Below, one piece after another: positions 31,293 through 43,117 of a DNA stretch of 64,000 nucleotides; position 1 is the stretch's first letter; each line of letters starts with the position of its first letter. The translations under genes were made by a program, and so were the position numbers. The notes below the pieces were generated by a model that saw only the letters and a program-made list of their open reading frames with translations, had not been told where the DNA came from and made no database searches. The stretch is from Malachius bipustulatus (Eukaryota; Arthropoda; Insecta; Coleoptera; Melyridae). Location: NCBI GenBank assembly GCA_910589415.1, contig OU342634.1, positions 620,001 through 684,000 on the forward strand, given 5' to 3'.

Positions 31293-31752
31293 TGTTATTA
31301 ATTATTGACAAATCAAATTTACAAAATTTACAAATTTACAAAAAAAGATAGCACTAACCGACGTAATCTCTATCATAATGCTACTGAAATTCCAGGAATT
31401 ATTAGACCAGTGGACAACCAATGTAAATCGTCAGTAAAAACGTATAGGGCGGCATTGTTGGAGTTGGAAGGAAATCATATGTTATAAGGCCACATTTTAT
31501 CGATGGTCATGTCAACGGTGTGCAGCATCCAAATTGTCTAGATCTAGAAGATGCATTATTTATTTATAATTACCTCAAAATGATGCAAAATTTCCCACAA
31601 AACCTGGAAGCTAGAACCAGATCAAGTTGACAAAGAAAAACGTCAAATATATGAACCGACTATTCCTTATTATAAAAAGAAGTTTAATTTAAACGAAATT
31701 TCAGTGATAGGCTTATTTTTTGGATCAAGGGGTACTTTATCCAATAATTATA
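31293..31752. other. Spacer without recognised gene
   Basis: AT-rich. Short frames (60 codons at 31305) show no family features. It lies between the possible LINE tail and the 1.7-kb TIR element. Confidence 0.4.
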
Positions 31753-33450
31753 CTGCCCTCCTAAAACAAGAGGTCCTATCTGCAAAATTGTAGTTTTGAG
31801 ATAATTTCATTTTTAACTCTTTTTGGTAGAAAACTTTTACTAAGAAATCTACAGACTTCATTTTTTGTACAGATATAGATATAAGAAGTCAAATGCAGAT
31901 ATTTTAAAATTAATTGGGAAAACTTTTTTTTCAGACAAGTTTTTGGACAAAAATACAAGATAGGACAATTTAGTTATGTAGTGGCAACCAAATTTATGGG
32001 ATAAAACTAGACAAAAACATGAAGATATACATTCATAATTATTATTGATAATTGACATAAGAGGTACCTACTTATTATTAATTTAAAAGTAATATAACTT
32101 AACATTAATTTGAAAATTATCATTCATTTTCATCGTCAAGTATTTCAGCACTAACAGGCAGCACTCTCCAAAATTTCATACGATTTTCAGGAATGTGTGA
32201 TTTTAATTTTGATAATAAATTATTTTTTTTAAGGCACACCGCGATATATACATATTTCGTTTTTGTGGCTTAGCTAATTTCTCTTTGACATACTTGAGCA
32301 CAAAAATATCTTTCAGGTCATTAAACTGTTTATCAAAATCCATTTTGTACGAAAAAAAATTGTTTCCTCTTTTAAAAAAGAGACAAACCATATCCTTCAA
32401 ATAGACGCGGTTGACAAGATATATAAAAAAAACTAAATAGGGACCAGTTTTTGTTTTGACTAGAGAAATTGTCTAGCCAAATTGTTATACGCTTCATATC
32501 TCTATTGGCATTAAAAAAGGCACAAAATGTAGATTTGCGAAAAAGAAGAAAAAAGTTGCGCTATTTTTAGATGAGTATTTTGCGAAAAAAATTGAAATAT
32601 CCCCAGTAATTCCGGAAATATGAAAAAAACTGGAAAATCGAGAAAGAAATATTATTTTTGCCATATCTTTCTTATAATTATTGGAAATTATTGAATAATT
32701 TTCCGTAGGCTTACATAAGTCGCCAAGAGCTACTTACTCACCTGACGTTCCAAAAATTTTCAAAGCCGACTAGATCTCAGAGTTTTCATAGTCCATAGTC
32801 AACTTTCGTTTTTCTTATGGCCGCCATATTATTTTTTATGTCGTTCGATAAGAAAAAAATAATGGAAACTAAAAATTAATAAACTTCAGAAAAAAAAATT
32901 CCAAAATTTGTATTCTTTTTTCACAGAAAAACAGAAAATTTTTCGCTGAAATGGGTCAATATGAAGTCATACACTGCTTGCCCTATAGTGTTTTTTTCAA
33001 TTTCTCCATTACATTCGGTATAAAAAGTTGTCTTTTTTTAAAAAAAAAAGACGAAAAAATTATTTTGATATTATGTTTTAAAGTTTACTTATTAGTTTCA
33101 AAGTTTTTGGTTTCCATTATTTTTTGATACGGAATGACAAAAAATTTTATGCTAAATTGTCCTATGTGAATTGATCCAGTACAGAGTGCTACGTGAATTT
33201 GTCCTTTCTGAATTTTAAGAAGCAGATAGGACATTTTTATTTAGGTAATGTCGGAAAGGACAATTTATGTTAGTAACCTTACTTGGTTTGTCACTTGAGA
33301 CAAAACTTTTATACGCATAATATACCATTTAAAATCGACTTAGGACATTCAAAGTTTGCAAGATTGTAGAGCAAATATGAAGCAACCCTATGAACTAATA
33401 AGCCGAATTTCGAAATTTTGCAGATAGGACCTTTTGTTTTAGGAGGGCAG
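31753..33450. mobile_element. 1.7-kb noncoding TIR element with CTGCCCTCCTAAAACA ends
   Basis: The ends CTGCCCTCCTAAAACAAGAGG (31753) and its near-perfect reverse complement CTTTTGTTTTAGGAGGGCAG (33431-33450) are flanked by TA. No transposase frame. The word AGATAGGAC(A/C) or its complement recurs inside: GTCCTATCTG at 31772, AGATAGGACAATTT at 31960, TTGTCCTATGTG at 33163, AGATAGGACATTTT at 33223, AGATAGGACCTTTT at 33421, with weaker forms between. A diverged part of the same family lies at about 40610-40930. Confidence 0.75.
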
Positions 33451-33804
33451 TATATAAAATTCAGAAAAAAGTATAAATTATCGAAATCTTTAGATGAAAA
33501 AATAGTCACCAAAATTTTAAAAAGTTCTGTGTATATTTTAAGGAATCATTTGTTTGGAAATAAACAATAAATCCTTTGTTAAATTCTATGTAATTAAAAA
33601 CTAGTAACGTTATTACAATTAATTTATAAATTATTGTTAGTTATTGTTAATAATTTTAATATTTATTAAGTATGTAAATTTTTTCTTTGTTATAATTTTG
33701 TATACTGTGTCTTAATGGCAATTTAGTATTTATAACTAAACAGTTTCTTAATAAAGAATTATATATATATATATATATATAACCTATAAAACCTATAAAA
33801 TCTA
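33451..33804. other. AT-rich spacer with TA microsatellite
   Basis: No gene seen. A run of TA dinucleotides lies at about 33761-33781, directly beside the mariner remnant. Confidence 0.5.
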
Positions 33805-34158
33805 GAAAACCCGCGGTTTCAACACGATGATGCTCCTGTCTATTATTCTCTTGCCGTGAGAACTTTTTTAAACCAAAAGTATGAAAATATAATATAATAT
33901 ATAATAAAATATAATATGAAAGATGGGCAGGGGGGGCCACATCAACCTGACCAGCTAGATCACCAGACCTAACTAAGATGAATTTCTTTTTTTGGGCACG
34001 TGTTGACGATATTTTTTAAATTTAGTAAAAAATAATTATTATTTTTTACAGAAGATTATTTTTACATACAAACACTTTAGTTAGTTTAGTTGTTATAGAA
34101 ATAAAAAAAACTAATCAAATGGGAAACTGTAAAATAATTAATATTGCGCCACCCTGTA
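33805..34158 (+). pseudogene. Mariner transposase remnant (right copy)
   Basis: Reads FQHDDAPVYYSLAVRTFLNQ on the plus strand, the block around the second catalytic Asp (Gly of HDGAP replaced). After an AT-rich expansion of about 60 bp comes a degraded DQLDHQT..ISFFGHVL block matching the left copy at 30020-30670. The coding match ends by about 34010. GCGCCACCCTGTATA at 34145-34159 may be the element end. The two remnants face outward from the region containing the 31753-33450 element. Confidence 0.65.
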
Positions 34159-34159
34159 T

Positions 34160-35535
34160 ACTTTTAAGGATTCAAATCCGAAATAAATCACTGTTTCAAA
34201 TAGTGCATAATTTATCATGCCAAATCTCCTAGATGGCCATATATGGCACAGACGTTGGAAACGAGAGCAGGAGGGACATTGAATCGGCCTACAGCAACTA
34301 TCTTAAAAGTGCAAATGCGTTATTTATTATTTGTAATAATTTCGCCCACGTTACCCTATTACATTCATATTTTAACATACCATCCACTATACAGTGCGTC
34401 TCCGTTTTATACACATAATATACACAATAGGTTGCTGCTGCTTTAGTACCTATAATATCAAGATAAAAAAATATTTCTCTTTATTTGTAACGGCTCGTAA
34501 TAGAAAATTTATAAATACGAGATAGTGAACAATCAATCTGATCTAATGTGCACAGATGATAAAAAAATCAAAATCCAGTGTCGCATTTAAATTTTTTTTT
34601 TTTAATTGAAAACTCACCCTAAAACTAGACCAAACTGTATTTTCGAAATGAAAGTAGAACTGGTGCGCATATGACCGCATTGTCATTTTGTGCAAACTTG
34701 TTTTCTTTTTGTCATAAAAATACTAAATAAAAGAGTTTGAAATTGTACTTTACTGATAAAATCCGAGTAGTTCTTAGCAGCAAATTCGTGGTAAAGTTAT
34801 CAAAGAATTGATTTATTTCAATAAAAGCATTTAGTGAAAAAGTGGAATTTATTATTCGCAAATAAGGATTTCAATGAATTCTGGAAACGGTCCAAAAGTA
34901 TTAAATTTTATAACAAAATCAATTCTTTGAGTATTTTTATCAAAACAAAAAGGTGTTTCAAAACATTTGTTGGAAAATGAAAGGTGTGATTCCTTGGCGC
35001 GTTCTGTGAAAAAAGTTCTTATTAACATGGGTCCGCAAACCCACCCACCATCTTCGAGATATGGGGTGTCAAAAAAATTTTTTTTTCAGGTTTTTGACCA
35101 TATCTCAAGAACCGTTTCAAATATATAACTGAATTTTTGTAAACATCTTATTTTAAATATTGTTTACTTTTTGGGTTTCAATTAAATTTATTTCATGTGA
35201 CAATGGCAGAGGTTTTGGGGTTGCTTCAAATTTTTTTGCCCCTAATTTTTACGACACTGGGGAAATTGGCATTGTGGAAGCACATTTTAAATTGTCAATG
35301 TTTTCTACATAAAAAAGGTACTCTTGGTCGAAAGCTTTAATGTGAACTCTTTTCAAGAAAAACAGTAACTTATGATGAAAAACATAGGTAAGTGTAGAAA
35401 CATGTTTTGCTGTGGACAAAAACATCACTTGATTTTGATAATTTTTTATGATGCCACATAAAAAAGTAGGAACGTTTTTTCTTAGAACGAATCATATCTT
35501 TCATTTTCCGACACATATTTTGAGACAACTTGTAT
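34160..35535. other. AT-rich spacer
   Basis: About 1.4 kb with no recognisable gene; open frames are short and of biased composition. It may include decayed transposon arms: AACTCACCCTAAAACTAG at 34611 resembles a CAGGGTGAG-type end. Confidence 0.4.
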
Positions 35536-35660
35536 ACAGGGTTATTCACGGTATACGCCACGGAAGTTTATGGCCGTGTCTCTGGATTTAAGAATCTTTT
35601 TATTTTTGGAGTGGATAGAGACCCGGCAGAGGTACGTTTTAAAATTATATTCATAATGTA
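35536..35660. repeat. CAGGGTTATTCACGG-type MITE fragment
   Basis: Starts TACAGGGTTATTCACGGTATACG, typical of a mariner-type MITE end, and stops at the TA before the next element (35659-35660). Its other end is not seen. Confidence 0.4.
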
Positions 35661-36212
35661 CAGGGTGTCCTAAAAGCATGAAACATATCAAAGTTATGTT
35701 TTTTTAAATGGAATGCTCCTATGTTATTGCATTTTTAAATTGTCTGAGAAGAGAAAATAAGATTGGCTTTTACAGTTGGTGCTTAAATTCAGAAGTTTTT
35801 GAGTTATAAACAAGTGAAAATCGTCATTTTTCAAGTTCATGGCAAGTACAACGAAAACGGCTGAAGATAGAGAAAAACGGCTTACATGTCCCTATTTTAA
35901 CTTTTCATGTACTGTCCTATGATGTACATGAAATGTTTATACAGGGTGATAAAAAATTTGAAAAATTCAGAGATTTCTCCACGCGTCGCCAAATAAAAAA
36001 ATTAAAGAAAGTGCAAATGTTTCTACACCATAGGATAGTACATAAAAAGTTGAAATAGGGACATGTAAGCCGTTTTTCTCTATCTTGAACCACTTTCGTT
36101 GTACAGGGCCTTGAACTTGAAAAATGACGATTTTCACTTGTTTATAACTCCAAAACTTCTGAATTTAAACACCAACTGTGAAAGCCAATCTTATTTTCTC
36201 TTCTCAGACAAT
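35661..36212. mobile_element. Foldback MITE, CAGGGTGTCC end, right end truncated
   Basis: Left end CAGGGTGTCCTAAAAGC after TA. The arm 35735-35935 returns as reverse complement at 36040-36212 (shared words CGATTTTCACTTGTTTATAACTC, CATGTCCCTATTTTAACTTTT and TCTCTTCTCAGACAAT, in pieces). The right terminus is missing because a LINE 3' tail (TAA repeat) begins at 36213. The missing terminal arm is represented by the related fragment at 5657-5755. Confidence 0.8.
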
Positions 36213-36600
36213 CTAATAATAATAATAATAATAGTCTTTATTGAGCCAAGAGACATGTAGATGTATAGGCCAAGTCACAAACAGAATATAAAAACATACA
36301 AAATATAGTCGTAAAAACATTTACACACACTACACTATAACAATCGCACAGTTATATTCCTCGGATCACATGGCGTCGGCCCTATACTCATCAAGGCTGT
36401 AATAGGCTTTCAAAATTAGCAGCCTCCTCAATTCTTTTTTGAATAACGACGGAGAGTTGCATTTAAGTTGGCTGGGCAGATTGTTAAATACTCGGATTGC
36501 TTTACAAAGAGGACTATGCTGATAGGCAGACGTCCGATGACGAGGAAACTCCAATAAATTATCCATCCCATGTCGCTGGTATGTTAATGACTTCCTGTCT
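36213..36600 (-). pseudogene. LINE 3' end: ORF2 C-terminus and (TTA)n tail
   Basis: On the minus strand an open segment of 66 codons reads FPRHRTSAYQHSPLCKAIRV, FNNLPSQLKCN and LFKKELRRLLILKAYYSLDE, the usual C-terminal 'R.t......a...fN.LP..l......FK..l...L' pattern of insect LINE ORF2. It is followed by a short 3' untranslated part ending AATAAAGACTATTATTATTA, the reverse of the TAATAATAA run at 36213. It is 5' truncated at about 36600, and it differs from family X. Confidence 0.8.
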
Positions 36601-36729
36601 ATCTATTTCATGATCGCTTCTTTCTTAAATATGCTCCACTCCTAGGGAATTATGTGTTTTATTTACTCTAAAATAGAGGCTGAATTCTGTACCGTCACCA
36701 CTTACGGTACTTAAAAATTTCGAAACTGA

Positions 36730-37700
36730 GCTACCACCTGTTTTCTGCCGACTCTTCAACAAGTTTATAAAAAGGGAATATTTCCTTCACGCTGGAAATA
36801 ACGCGAGTCCAGCATATTCCAAAGAAAGGTTAAAAGACCATACCAAACAACTACCTGCCAGTGGCACAGCTCTCAGTAATATCTAAGATCATAGAGAAAG
36901 CGATTAACCAATATCTTTTAAAGTACTTGGAAGGAGTTAATATTGTAAACAGTGACCGCCAGTACGGCTTTCGCAAACAGAGATCAACTGGAGACCTCCT
37001 CACCTACGTAGCGGAACTGTGGAATAGCACAGTCTAGCATCATGGGGAATCCCGAGTGTTTGCGCTGGATATCTTCACTTTCGATCGTATCTGGCATGGG
37101 GGATTGTTGGAAAAATTGCAGGCTTATGGCATGCCTGAGAAGTTCTGTTTGTGGCTGGAGAGTTACCTCGGAGGTCGCTCCTTGCGGGTGGCCGTCGATC
37201 GAGTTATTTCAGAGACCTTTTCTGTCAATGCCGGCCAACTTCAGGGATCTATTTTATCTCCGACTGTTTTTCTTATTTATTTAACGATACCTATACAGTT
37301 TTCCGATGACGGTACACTTATATCTTTCTATATCTTAGATGCGCGAACTTCGGCCACCGACGCACATTTTCGCAGAGAGCGAGAAGTCGCAATTTTAGCA
37401 AAGATCTACAAGAGATTCTAGCATGGGACGATAGAAATCATGTGCAGTCTAATGATGAAAAAACACAGTCGGTCATCTTCTCCAAAAAAGAACAGCTTCT
37501 CTTATACAAGGCTCAAATATGATCATCCTTGGAGTACTTCTCACATGTTTGGAGCCCATCCCCTAAACATTACCCTGAGATTACTTGACTCCATTGAGAA
37601 AAGTGCCATCCACTTGACCGTCCGAAAATTTACAGGAAGGTCAAGTCATTTTGGATAAATACGCCCATCACTATCGCTTAGTCGTTAGCTACAAGTTTCT
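36730..37700 (+). pseudogene. LINE family X copy D: RT, old and rearranged
   Basis: Plus-strand relative of family X. It shows (K)TIPNNYLPVAQLSVISKI, QYGFRKQRSTGDLLTYV-like sequence, FDRIWHGGLLEKLQAYGMPE, SLRVAVDRVISETFSVNAGQ, GSILSPTVFLIYLT and an intact catalytic box FSDDGTL. Frames shift near 36830, 37035 and 37290, and a piece between the palm and thumb is deleted before SPKKNSFSYTRLKYDHPWST. It is more diverged than copies A-C, so it is an older insertion. Confidence 0.87.
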
Positions 37701-38030
37701 CAGTTCTAGTTTCCTCAATGAAGGAAGAACCTTGGAGTTTCGCTCATATTTTGTAAGAAATGTATTGTTGTTTTGTATTTAGTGATTAAATTAAAGTTAA
37801 AAATTATGTTGCAAAAAAATCATGCTTTCTTACAATTATATGTCTTTCCATTTTTTGTATTCGTTTGTACCACTCTTTCAAAGCCACGTAGTGTATAAGA
37901 AATAAAAGAAATTAAAGAAATTATCATTTTAAATTAGAAAATCATTTAATTTTGCTTAAAATTTAAACGTATTTAATTTAAGAATCTAAAAGACTAGTAG
38001 GAATAGTGAATATTCATAGGACAGCTTATA
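37701..38030. other. Spacer before the CACTG element
   Basis: AT-rich, no gene seen; the first part may be the decayed 3' end of LINE copy D. Confidence 0.4.
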
Positions 38031-38339
38031 CACTGAGAAAAGTCGAGCTAAAGAAAATTCTGCTACGTTATTTTTTGCTGTCGTGGTGTAATTCCCTTCA
38101 ATAACTAAACATTTATTTTTCTGCAACAAAATAAATCACTTTACTAAAACTCTCTGTTGAGACAGCTTAGTACATTGCGGTAATAGAAATATTACTTTAC
38201 TATGACGGTAAAGTATATTTCTTATTAATTAAATTCACAACAGCTATTATGTGTGTATGCTACGGTAAGAAAAACTATGGGTATAACTTTGTCTTAATAA
38301 GAATTAAATGCTGCAGGAGCGGAGACACCGATCTGCTGA

Positions 38340-38576
38340 AAGTAAACACCTTTGCTTGAGTTGCGCATTGCCGTCGCATGCGCATAGTGCGCCAGCACCA
38401 GCGCATTGCATTGCGTCTTGCGTCTCGTTTCGTTTCTTGTCCTTGTCCTTGTCGGCTTCTTCATCTTCCTTCGCGGGGGTTCCGATTCTAGCTGATCTTC
38501 CTCTTATTATAGACTATATAAACTATAAACAGTTGGGTTATTCTGTGCCTACCGCCGATACGAAGTGGCGTGTAAA
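38340..38576 (+). promoter_or_regulatory. CpG-rich promoter candidate of the SAM-domain gene
   Basis: An island of GC- and CpG-rich sequence in an AT-rich region. It contains GTCGCATGCGCATAGTGCGC (close to an NRF1/Ewg-type TGCGCATGCGC site), repeated TTGCGTCTYG and CTTGTCCTTGTC, and then TATATAAAC at about 38515-38523, some 60 bp before the proposed start codon. This is inference from composition and position. Confidence 0.4.
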
Positions 38577-39062
38577 ATGCATGGTCAAGATGATGAACTG
38601 TGCGATACAATAAATATCGATGTTGGGGTTGGGGGAACAACTTCCACGCCGGCTGCGTCCCCATCGCCATTTTCCTCACTATGCTGTTCGTAGTGTTCGT
38701 ACTCGCTAATAAATACTTAGCGGTTCGTGTACAACAGTGATGGTTCAGTTTTGAAGAAAAAACTTGCAGAATGGGGACTACAGGATTACTTTGAAAACTT
38801 CGAACGTAAGTATTATGAATATTTTTATTTACCTAACTATCCAGTAATAATGAAGGAAATAAACTACCACGTGTTAATATTTAAAATATGACAGACTTCT
38901 GGAGCTGCGGTGTCTGATGTATTATTATTATTATTATTATTATTATTGTACACAATAAAGTGAGTATTTTTCGTTACAGTGGAAGGAATCAATGATGAGA
39001 GTTTCAGTCTTCTGGACGATATCATGGATCAATATGAATCTGGATTATGTATATCAATATGA
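38577..39062 (+). CDS. Small three-exon gene with a truncated SAM-like domain
   Basis: Proposed exons are 38577-38689, 38738-38805 and 38980-39062 (264 nt, 87 residues). The two introns are 48 nt (GTAGTG...ACAACAG) and 174 nt (GTAAGT...CGTTACAG); both keep one frame, and the second donor and acceptor are strong. Exon 1 gives MHGQDDELCDTINIDVGVGG and a Ser/Pro-rich end. Exons 2-3 give LKKKLAEWGLQDYFENFELE then GINDESFSLLDD, the first helices of a SAM (sterile alpha motif) domain, a protein-protein interaction fold. The usual last helix is replaced by a short tail and TGA. An AATAAA lies at about 39382. The first intron is very short, so exon 1 is the weakest part. Function is unknown; it could be a second protein of the transposon or a captured host fragment. 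Confidence 0.6.
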
Positions 39063-39463
39063 GTAGTTTTATTGTATTGTTTGTAGAAAAATTTTATTTT
39101 TTTAAGCCTAGAATACTTCAAGTTTTAATGTACTCGTATGTTACTGATAATTATTACTCATTTTGCATTTATTACACAATACCTTTAAGAAAAATGTGCT
39201 TTGCTTTAAGTTTGTTAGAACAATGCTGTAAGTTAATGTTAAGTTTTTTAAGATTGAAATTTTTATTGTTTTTTGTCAGTAAATATTAATAATATTAGTT
39301 TTGTTTGAATTGACATTTTATTTTGTATTTTTATTTTGTTTTGAATTGACTTGTATTGTATTATTCCATAATATATTGTTGAATAAAAAAAAATTGTTCA
39401 TTATTATGCTGAATGTAATAATAATGTGCTGTGAGCAGAATGAAAACGACACTTTGTCATGAG

Positions 39464-39573
39464 GCTTCGAAAATAAATTTCATGTCTGAGATTGAATGTG
39501 TAAAATGAAAGGTTTTCTGATTCTGATTGTTCACAGATTCAATCTCAGATAAGAAATTTATTTTTGAAGTCTG
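39464..39573. repeat. Hairpin inside the CACTG element
   Basis: Arms 39464-39500 (GCTTCGAAAATAAATTTCAT...) and 39531-39573 (...AAGAAATTTATTTTTGAAG) are imperfect reverse complements, including TGAGATTGAAT and ATTCAATCTCA, around a loop of about 30 bp. It lies after the possible poly(A) site of the SAM-domain gene. Confidence 0.7.
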
Positions 39574-40048
39574 CTTCAAGTTTCATTTTCATTTTCTCGC
39601 AGGATATAATCATTAATAGTTCAGTAAAGTTCTTTTTTAATACAGTAAAATGACTTCACTGAGACAATAAAGCTACTTCATAGGGCTGGCTAAGTTACTT
39701 TGTAATGGCAACAAAGCTCTTCACAAGTGCAGTGAAAAAACTTTACTGACACAGCATAGTAACTTAGTAGGCATCGCAAAATAATTCTTCAGTGGCAGTA
39801 AAGTTTTCTACAATGGTAACAAATTTAGTTTTTAGTAAGAGCAGAAATTATTTTTAGTAATGAGAAATTTGCTTTACGAGGAGTAAAAAACTACTTTATA
39901 AAGTTACTTTGCTGTTATAGTAAAGTATTCGCAGCAAATCACACTTTATTGTCGCAGAAGAGTACCACACTGGCGCCTATGCTATTAGAGTTTTCTGCTG
40001 CCATAGCTAATTTTTTGGCTGCAGTGATAAAGAAAATTTCTCAGTGTA

Positions 40049-42190
40049 CAATATTAACCCGTAAATGGTAGCCCAGCGTATTCCCTAGAGCAACAATAAT
40101 TTATGCAAATCATTCAATTATTTTTTGTCCTTTATTTTGCAATTACTACTTTAAAGAATTCTTTGTGGAGCAGCGTATGCTGTTCTGGAGGCGGTGACTA
40201 GCTTTTTTGTGACTGTGGAGGCGGCAGTTCTAGCCTTATATGGGTAAAGGTTCAATAATGCTAACATAAGAAGGTCAACTCATTCGTTATTTCAGTAAAT
40301 ATTAGAAAATTTAATTAAGAATATAAAATCTATTTCGAGGTTGAGTCTTCTGAATAAACAGGTGAAATTTTTGAAGCCTCATCGTAATTTAAGAACAAAT
40401 AACATTATTTTATTACTTAACAAGAAAGTTGATATGTTGGGTATTTTTTGTTAAGAAAATTTATGTAATATGATTATTTCTTCTCCTTTCGTCTACCTAT
40501 ACATGGTTAATAAATTGATATATTGAGACGGTAAGAGATACGAGGTCAGTTAAGTTGGAGAAAACTTGTACTAGTTCTACTAATTAGGAATCCGAAATTT
40601 GTTTTGAATATTTTCAGTCGTTGCTGAAATTTACTAGAAAAACTGGAAAATCGAGATTTCTTATTCTAGCATTTTTCTTTTTATTATTGAAAATAAATAA
40701 ATAATTTTGTGTACATTTACATAATCCGTTATGTTTTGACATTTCAACAATTTTTCATAGTTAACTGATGTTTTCCTTATGGCCGGCATGTTGTTTTTAA
40801 TCTCAATTGGTAAAAAAATCAAGTAAACCAAAAATATGTCTAATTTGAAAAAGAAGAAAATTTTTCACCGAATAACGGCGATATGGTGTGATATCAAATA
40901 CTCTCTAATAATACGTATAGCTTCCACTGAAAATTGGCACCGGAAGTTACTATCGCCCAAGCGGCTGGACCTGTAAACTAGCATTGATTTAAAATGTCAA
41001 TTTAATTAAACGAAACGTCAATCTGTCGTTGGCTACAAAATAACAAAATCTACAAAAAATCTACAAAATTAACATGCAGTTTTATTTTACGTGAAGTATT
41101 CAAAACCTTAAATCTAAATTTATGTAATCAGATATTATGCAGAAATATCGAATTATTAACGTATGTGTACATTACTAAATACTTACAGGAAAGTGATAAC
41201 TGATAATTAATATTACCCGAAACCAAGAACTCTGGATAATATTATTATGTCTGTTACATTTGCATTATATTATATCCGTGATTTATTAAATTCATTTCCG
41301 GTTCTATGTAATTAGTCATCAAGGCATAACAGATGGAGCTACTGTTTTGTTCCCATTTTTATTACATGTTAATAGCGGAAAGCTGCGCGTAGGTATTATT
41401 ATCCAGAGTATTTGGTGATGTGTCTTGTTTTTTATGACATTTTCGGTGAAAAGCGGGTATTTTTTAATTAAGAATTTAATTTTAAATTTTTTAAGAGTAA
41501 ACTGAAGAAGTAATTTTTTTAAGTAAAAACAAAACTGATCTTAGCATGTAAATACATCTTGGAGAAACCTCCTTTTGATTTTTAAATTATTGATGTACTA
41601 GTGTATTTTTGTTTTTTTGGCTTAATTTTGGGACTTTTTCTTGAACACATTTTTTAAATTATAATTACCAAGTTCTCAAAACTTGTTAAACTACGTCTTC
41701 TGCATAATAAATTCTTTATACAGCATCAAAGCCATCAGGTACATGATTACATCAGCAAATAAACAAATAAAATATAAGTACACTTTAGAATCTTAAAATT
41801 TTGATGTTTTTAAAGATACCTTTGAGAGTTTTATCAATTCGATGTGTGATATTCTTTTTATAAGTCTGCATGTAGTATTATTTTCAACCGAATTATTATT
41901 TATTTTTTAACCGAAATTATTTCCAACTGCTCGCACGAAAGTGGATCATGGCTAATTTTACCAATCCACTAAAAACCGAAATAAAATATTTACAAACTAT
42001 AGTATCCATAGTTCCATATACAGTGAATTTCTTTCAAGTCAACTGCCATAGACTGCATGCTAAAAATTACAGCCGATGTTAACTTATGTTTTGTGGCAAC
42101 TTAGAATTTAATTTTCAATAATTACTGTATAGATAACGGGTCTGTGTCCACCTTTTTAAAACTGAAAATAAGTACCTACTTACATACGTG
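40049..42190. other. AT-rich region with a fragment of the CTGCCCTCC element
   Basis: About 2.1 kb without a recognised gene. Positions 40610-40930 resemble 32610-32960 of the 1.7-kb TIR element (shared AACTGGAAAATCGAGA, TTCCTTATGGCCG and GAAAATTTTTC), so they are a decayed copy of that family. The last 700 bp may hold the missing 5' part of the transposase remnant that begins at 42195. Confidence 0.45.
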
Positions 42191-42194
42191 ATGT

Positions 42195-43108
42195 AAAATT
42201 TCAGATACTTGAAAAGTAATCGCAAGAGTATTTTAATTGAACGTGATGATATTTTCAGGTGGAGACGAACTTATCTAAAATCAATTAAGCAGTACAGAAA
42301 TGCAGGCAGACCTATATATTACCTCGACGAAACATGGTTAAATGAAGGTCATACAAAACCAAAAATATGGGTGGATGCAACGATCAAGAGCAAGCGTCAG
42401 GCATTCATTGAAGGGCTATCCACAGGATTGCAAAATCCTTCAGGAAAAAGGGGAGAAGACTTATAATATTACATGTAGGATGTGAATATGGTTTTGTGGA
42501 AGTAGCACTGTTGATTTTTGAAGGGAAAAAAAAAGACTACCATGAGTTTTAAATAAATTGCCGGATGATGCCATTATTGGTATGGACAATGCGTCATATC
42601 ATAGTCGAAAAATAGAAAAAATCCCAAAATCTTTGTCAAAGAAAGTTGATATGCAGGAATGGCTTCGATCAAAAAAAAAATAAATTCGATGCAGATATGG
42701 TTCGTTCTGAATTATTACATTTGACTCGTCAGCATAAGGACTAACATAATTTATATGTAACGGACGAATTGGCAAGAAGTTGCAATAAAACTGTTTTAAG
42801 AACCTTACCACTGTGAGTTAAATCCAATATAGCTGATTTGGGCTGGAGCGAGGGCTGAAGTGAAGGGTGAGGTAGCATCGAAAAACAAAACTTTTAAATT
42901 ACAAGATGCCAAGCAATTGTTCATAGAAGCACTTGCAAACGTTAGTCCTACTCACTGGAGACACTGCATTGGACATATTATTAAAGAAGAAGAAAAAATG
43001 GGCAAATTAGATGGTATTGCTGATGATTTAATCGAAATCGAACCAATTCTTATTTCACCCAACGATCATGATTCAGATTATATTTCATCTGAAGATGGAA
43101 TGACCTGA
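42195..43108 (+). pseudogene. Tc1/IS630-like DDE transposase remnant (DETW family)
   Basis: Begins after an intron-like TTTCAG at about 42200 with SNRKSILIERDDIFRWRRTY, then GRPIYYLDETW (first catalytic Asp). Shifted frames give VGCEYGFVEVALLIFEGKKK, GMDNASYHSRKIEKIP (second Asp), a degraded C-E-L-N-P-I segment (about 42808-42845) and a nearly clean C-terminus: KNKTFKLQDAKQLFIEALAN, VSPTHWRHCIGHIIKEEEKM. This matches the large insect transposase family with YLDETW, DNAPYHS and LPPYHCELNPIE motifs. Stops and frameshifts inactivate it. It belongs to the same family as the gene at 47661-50375. Confidence 0.87.
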
Positions 43109-43117
43109 TGACCTCTA

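Larger units (their letters stand above)
38031..40046 (+). mobile_element. 2.0-kb CACTGAGAAA-ended element (EnSpm/CACTA-like) carrying a gene
   Basis: Ends CACTGAGAAAAG and, reversed, CACTGAGAAATT, flanked by TA (38029-38030 and 40047-40048). Subterminal regions (38120-38230 and 39620-39960) repeat words such as ACTTTACT, AGTAAAGT, TTACTTTG and CAGTGGCAGTAAAG many times on both strands. CACTG termini, a 2-bp duplication and dense subterminal repeats fit animal EnSpm/CACTA elements; TA would also fit mariner. No transposase is present. The centre holds a CpG-rich promoter-like stretch and a small three-exon gene (38577-39062). Confidence 0.68.
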
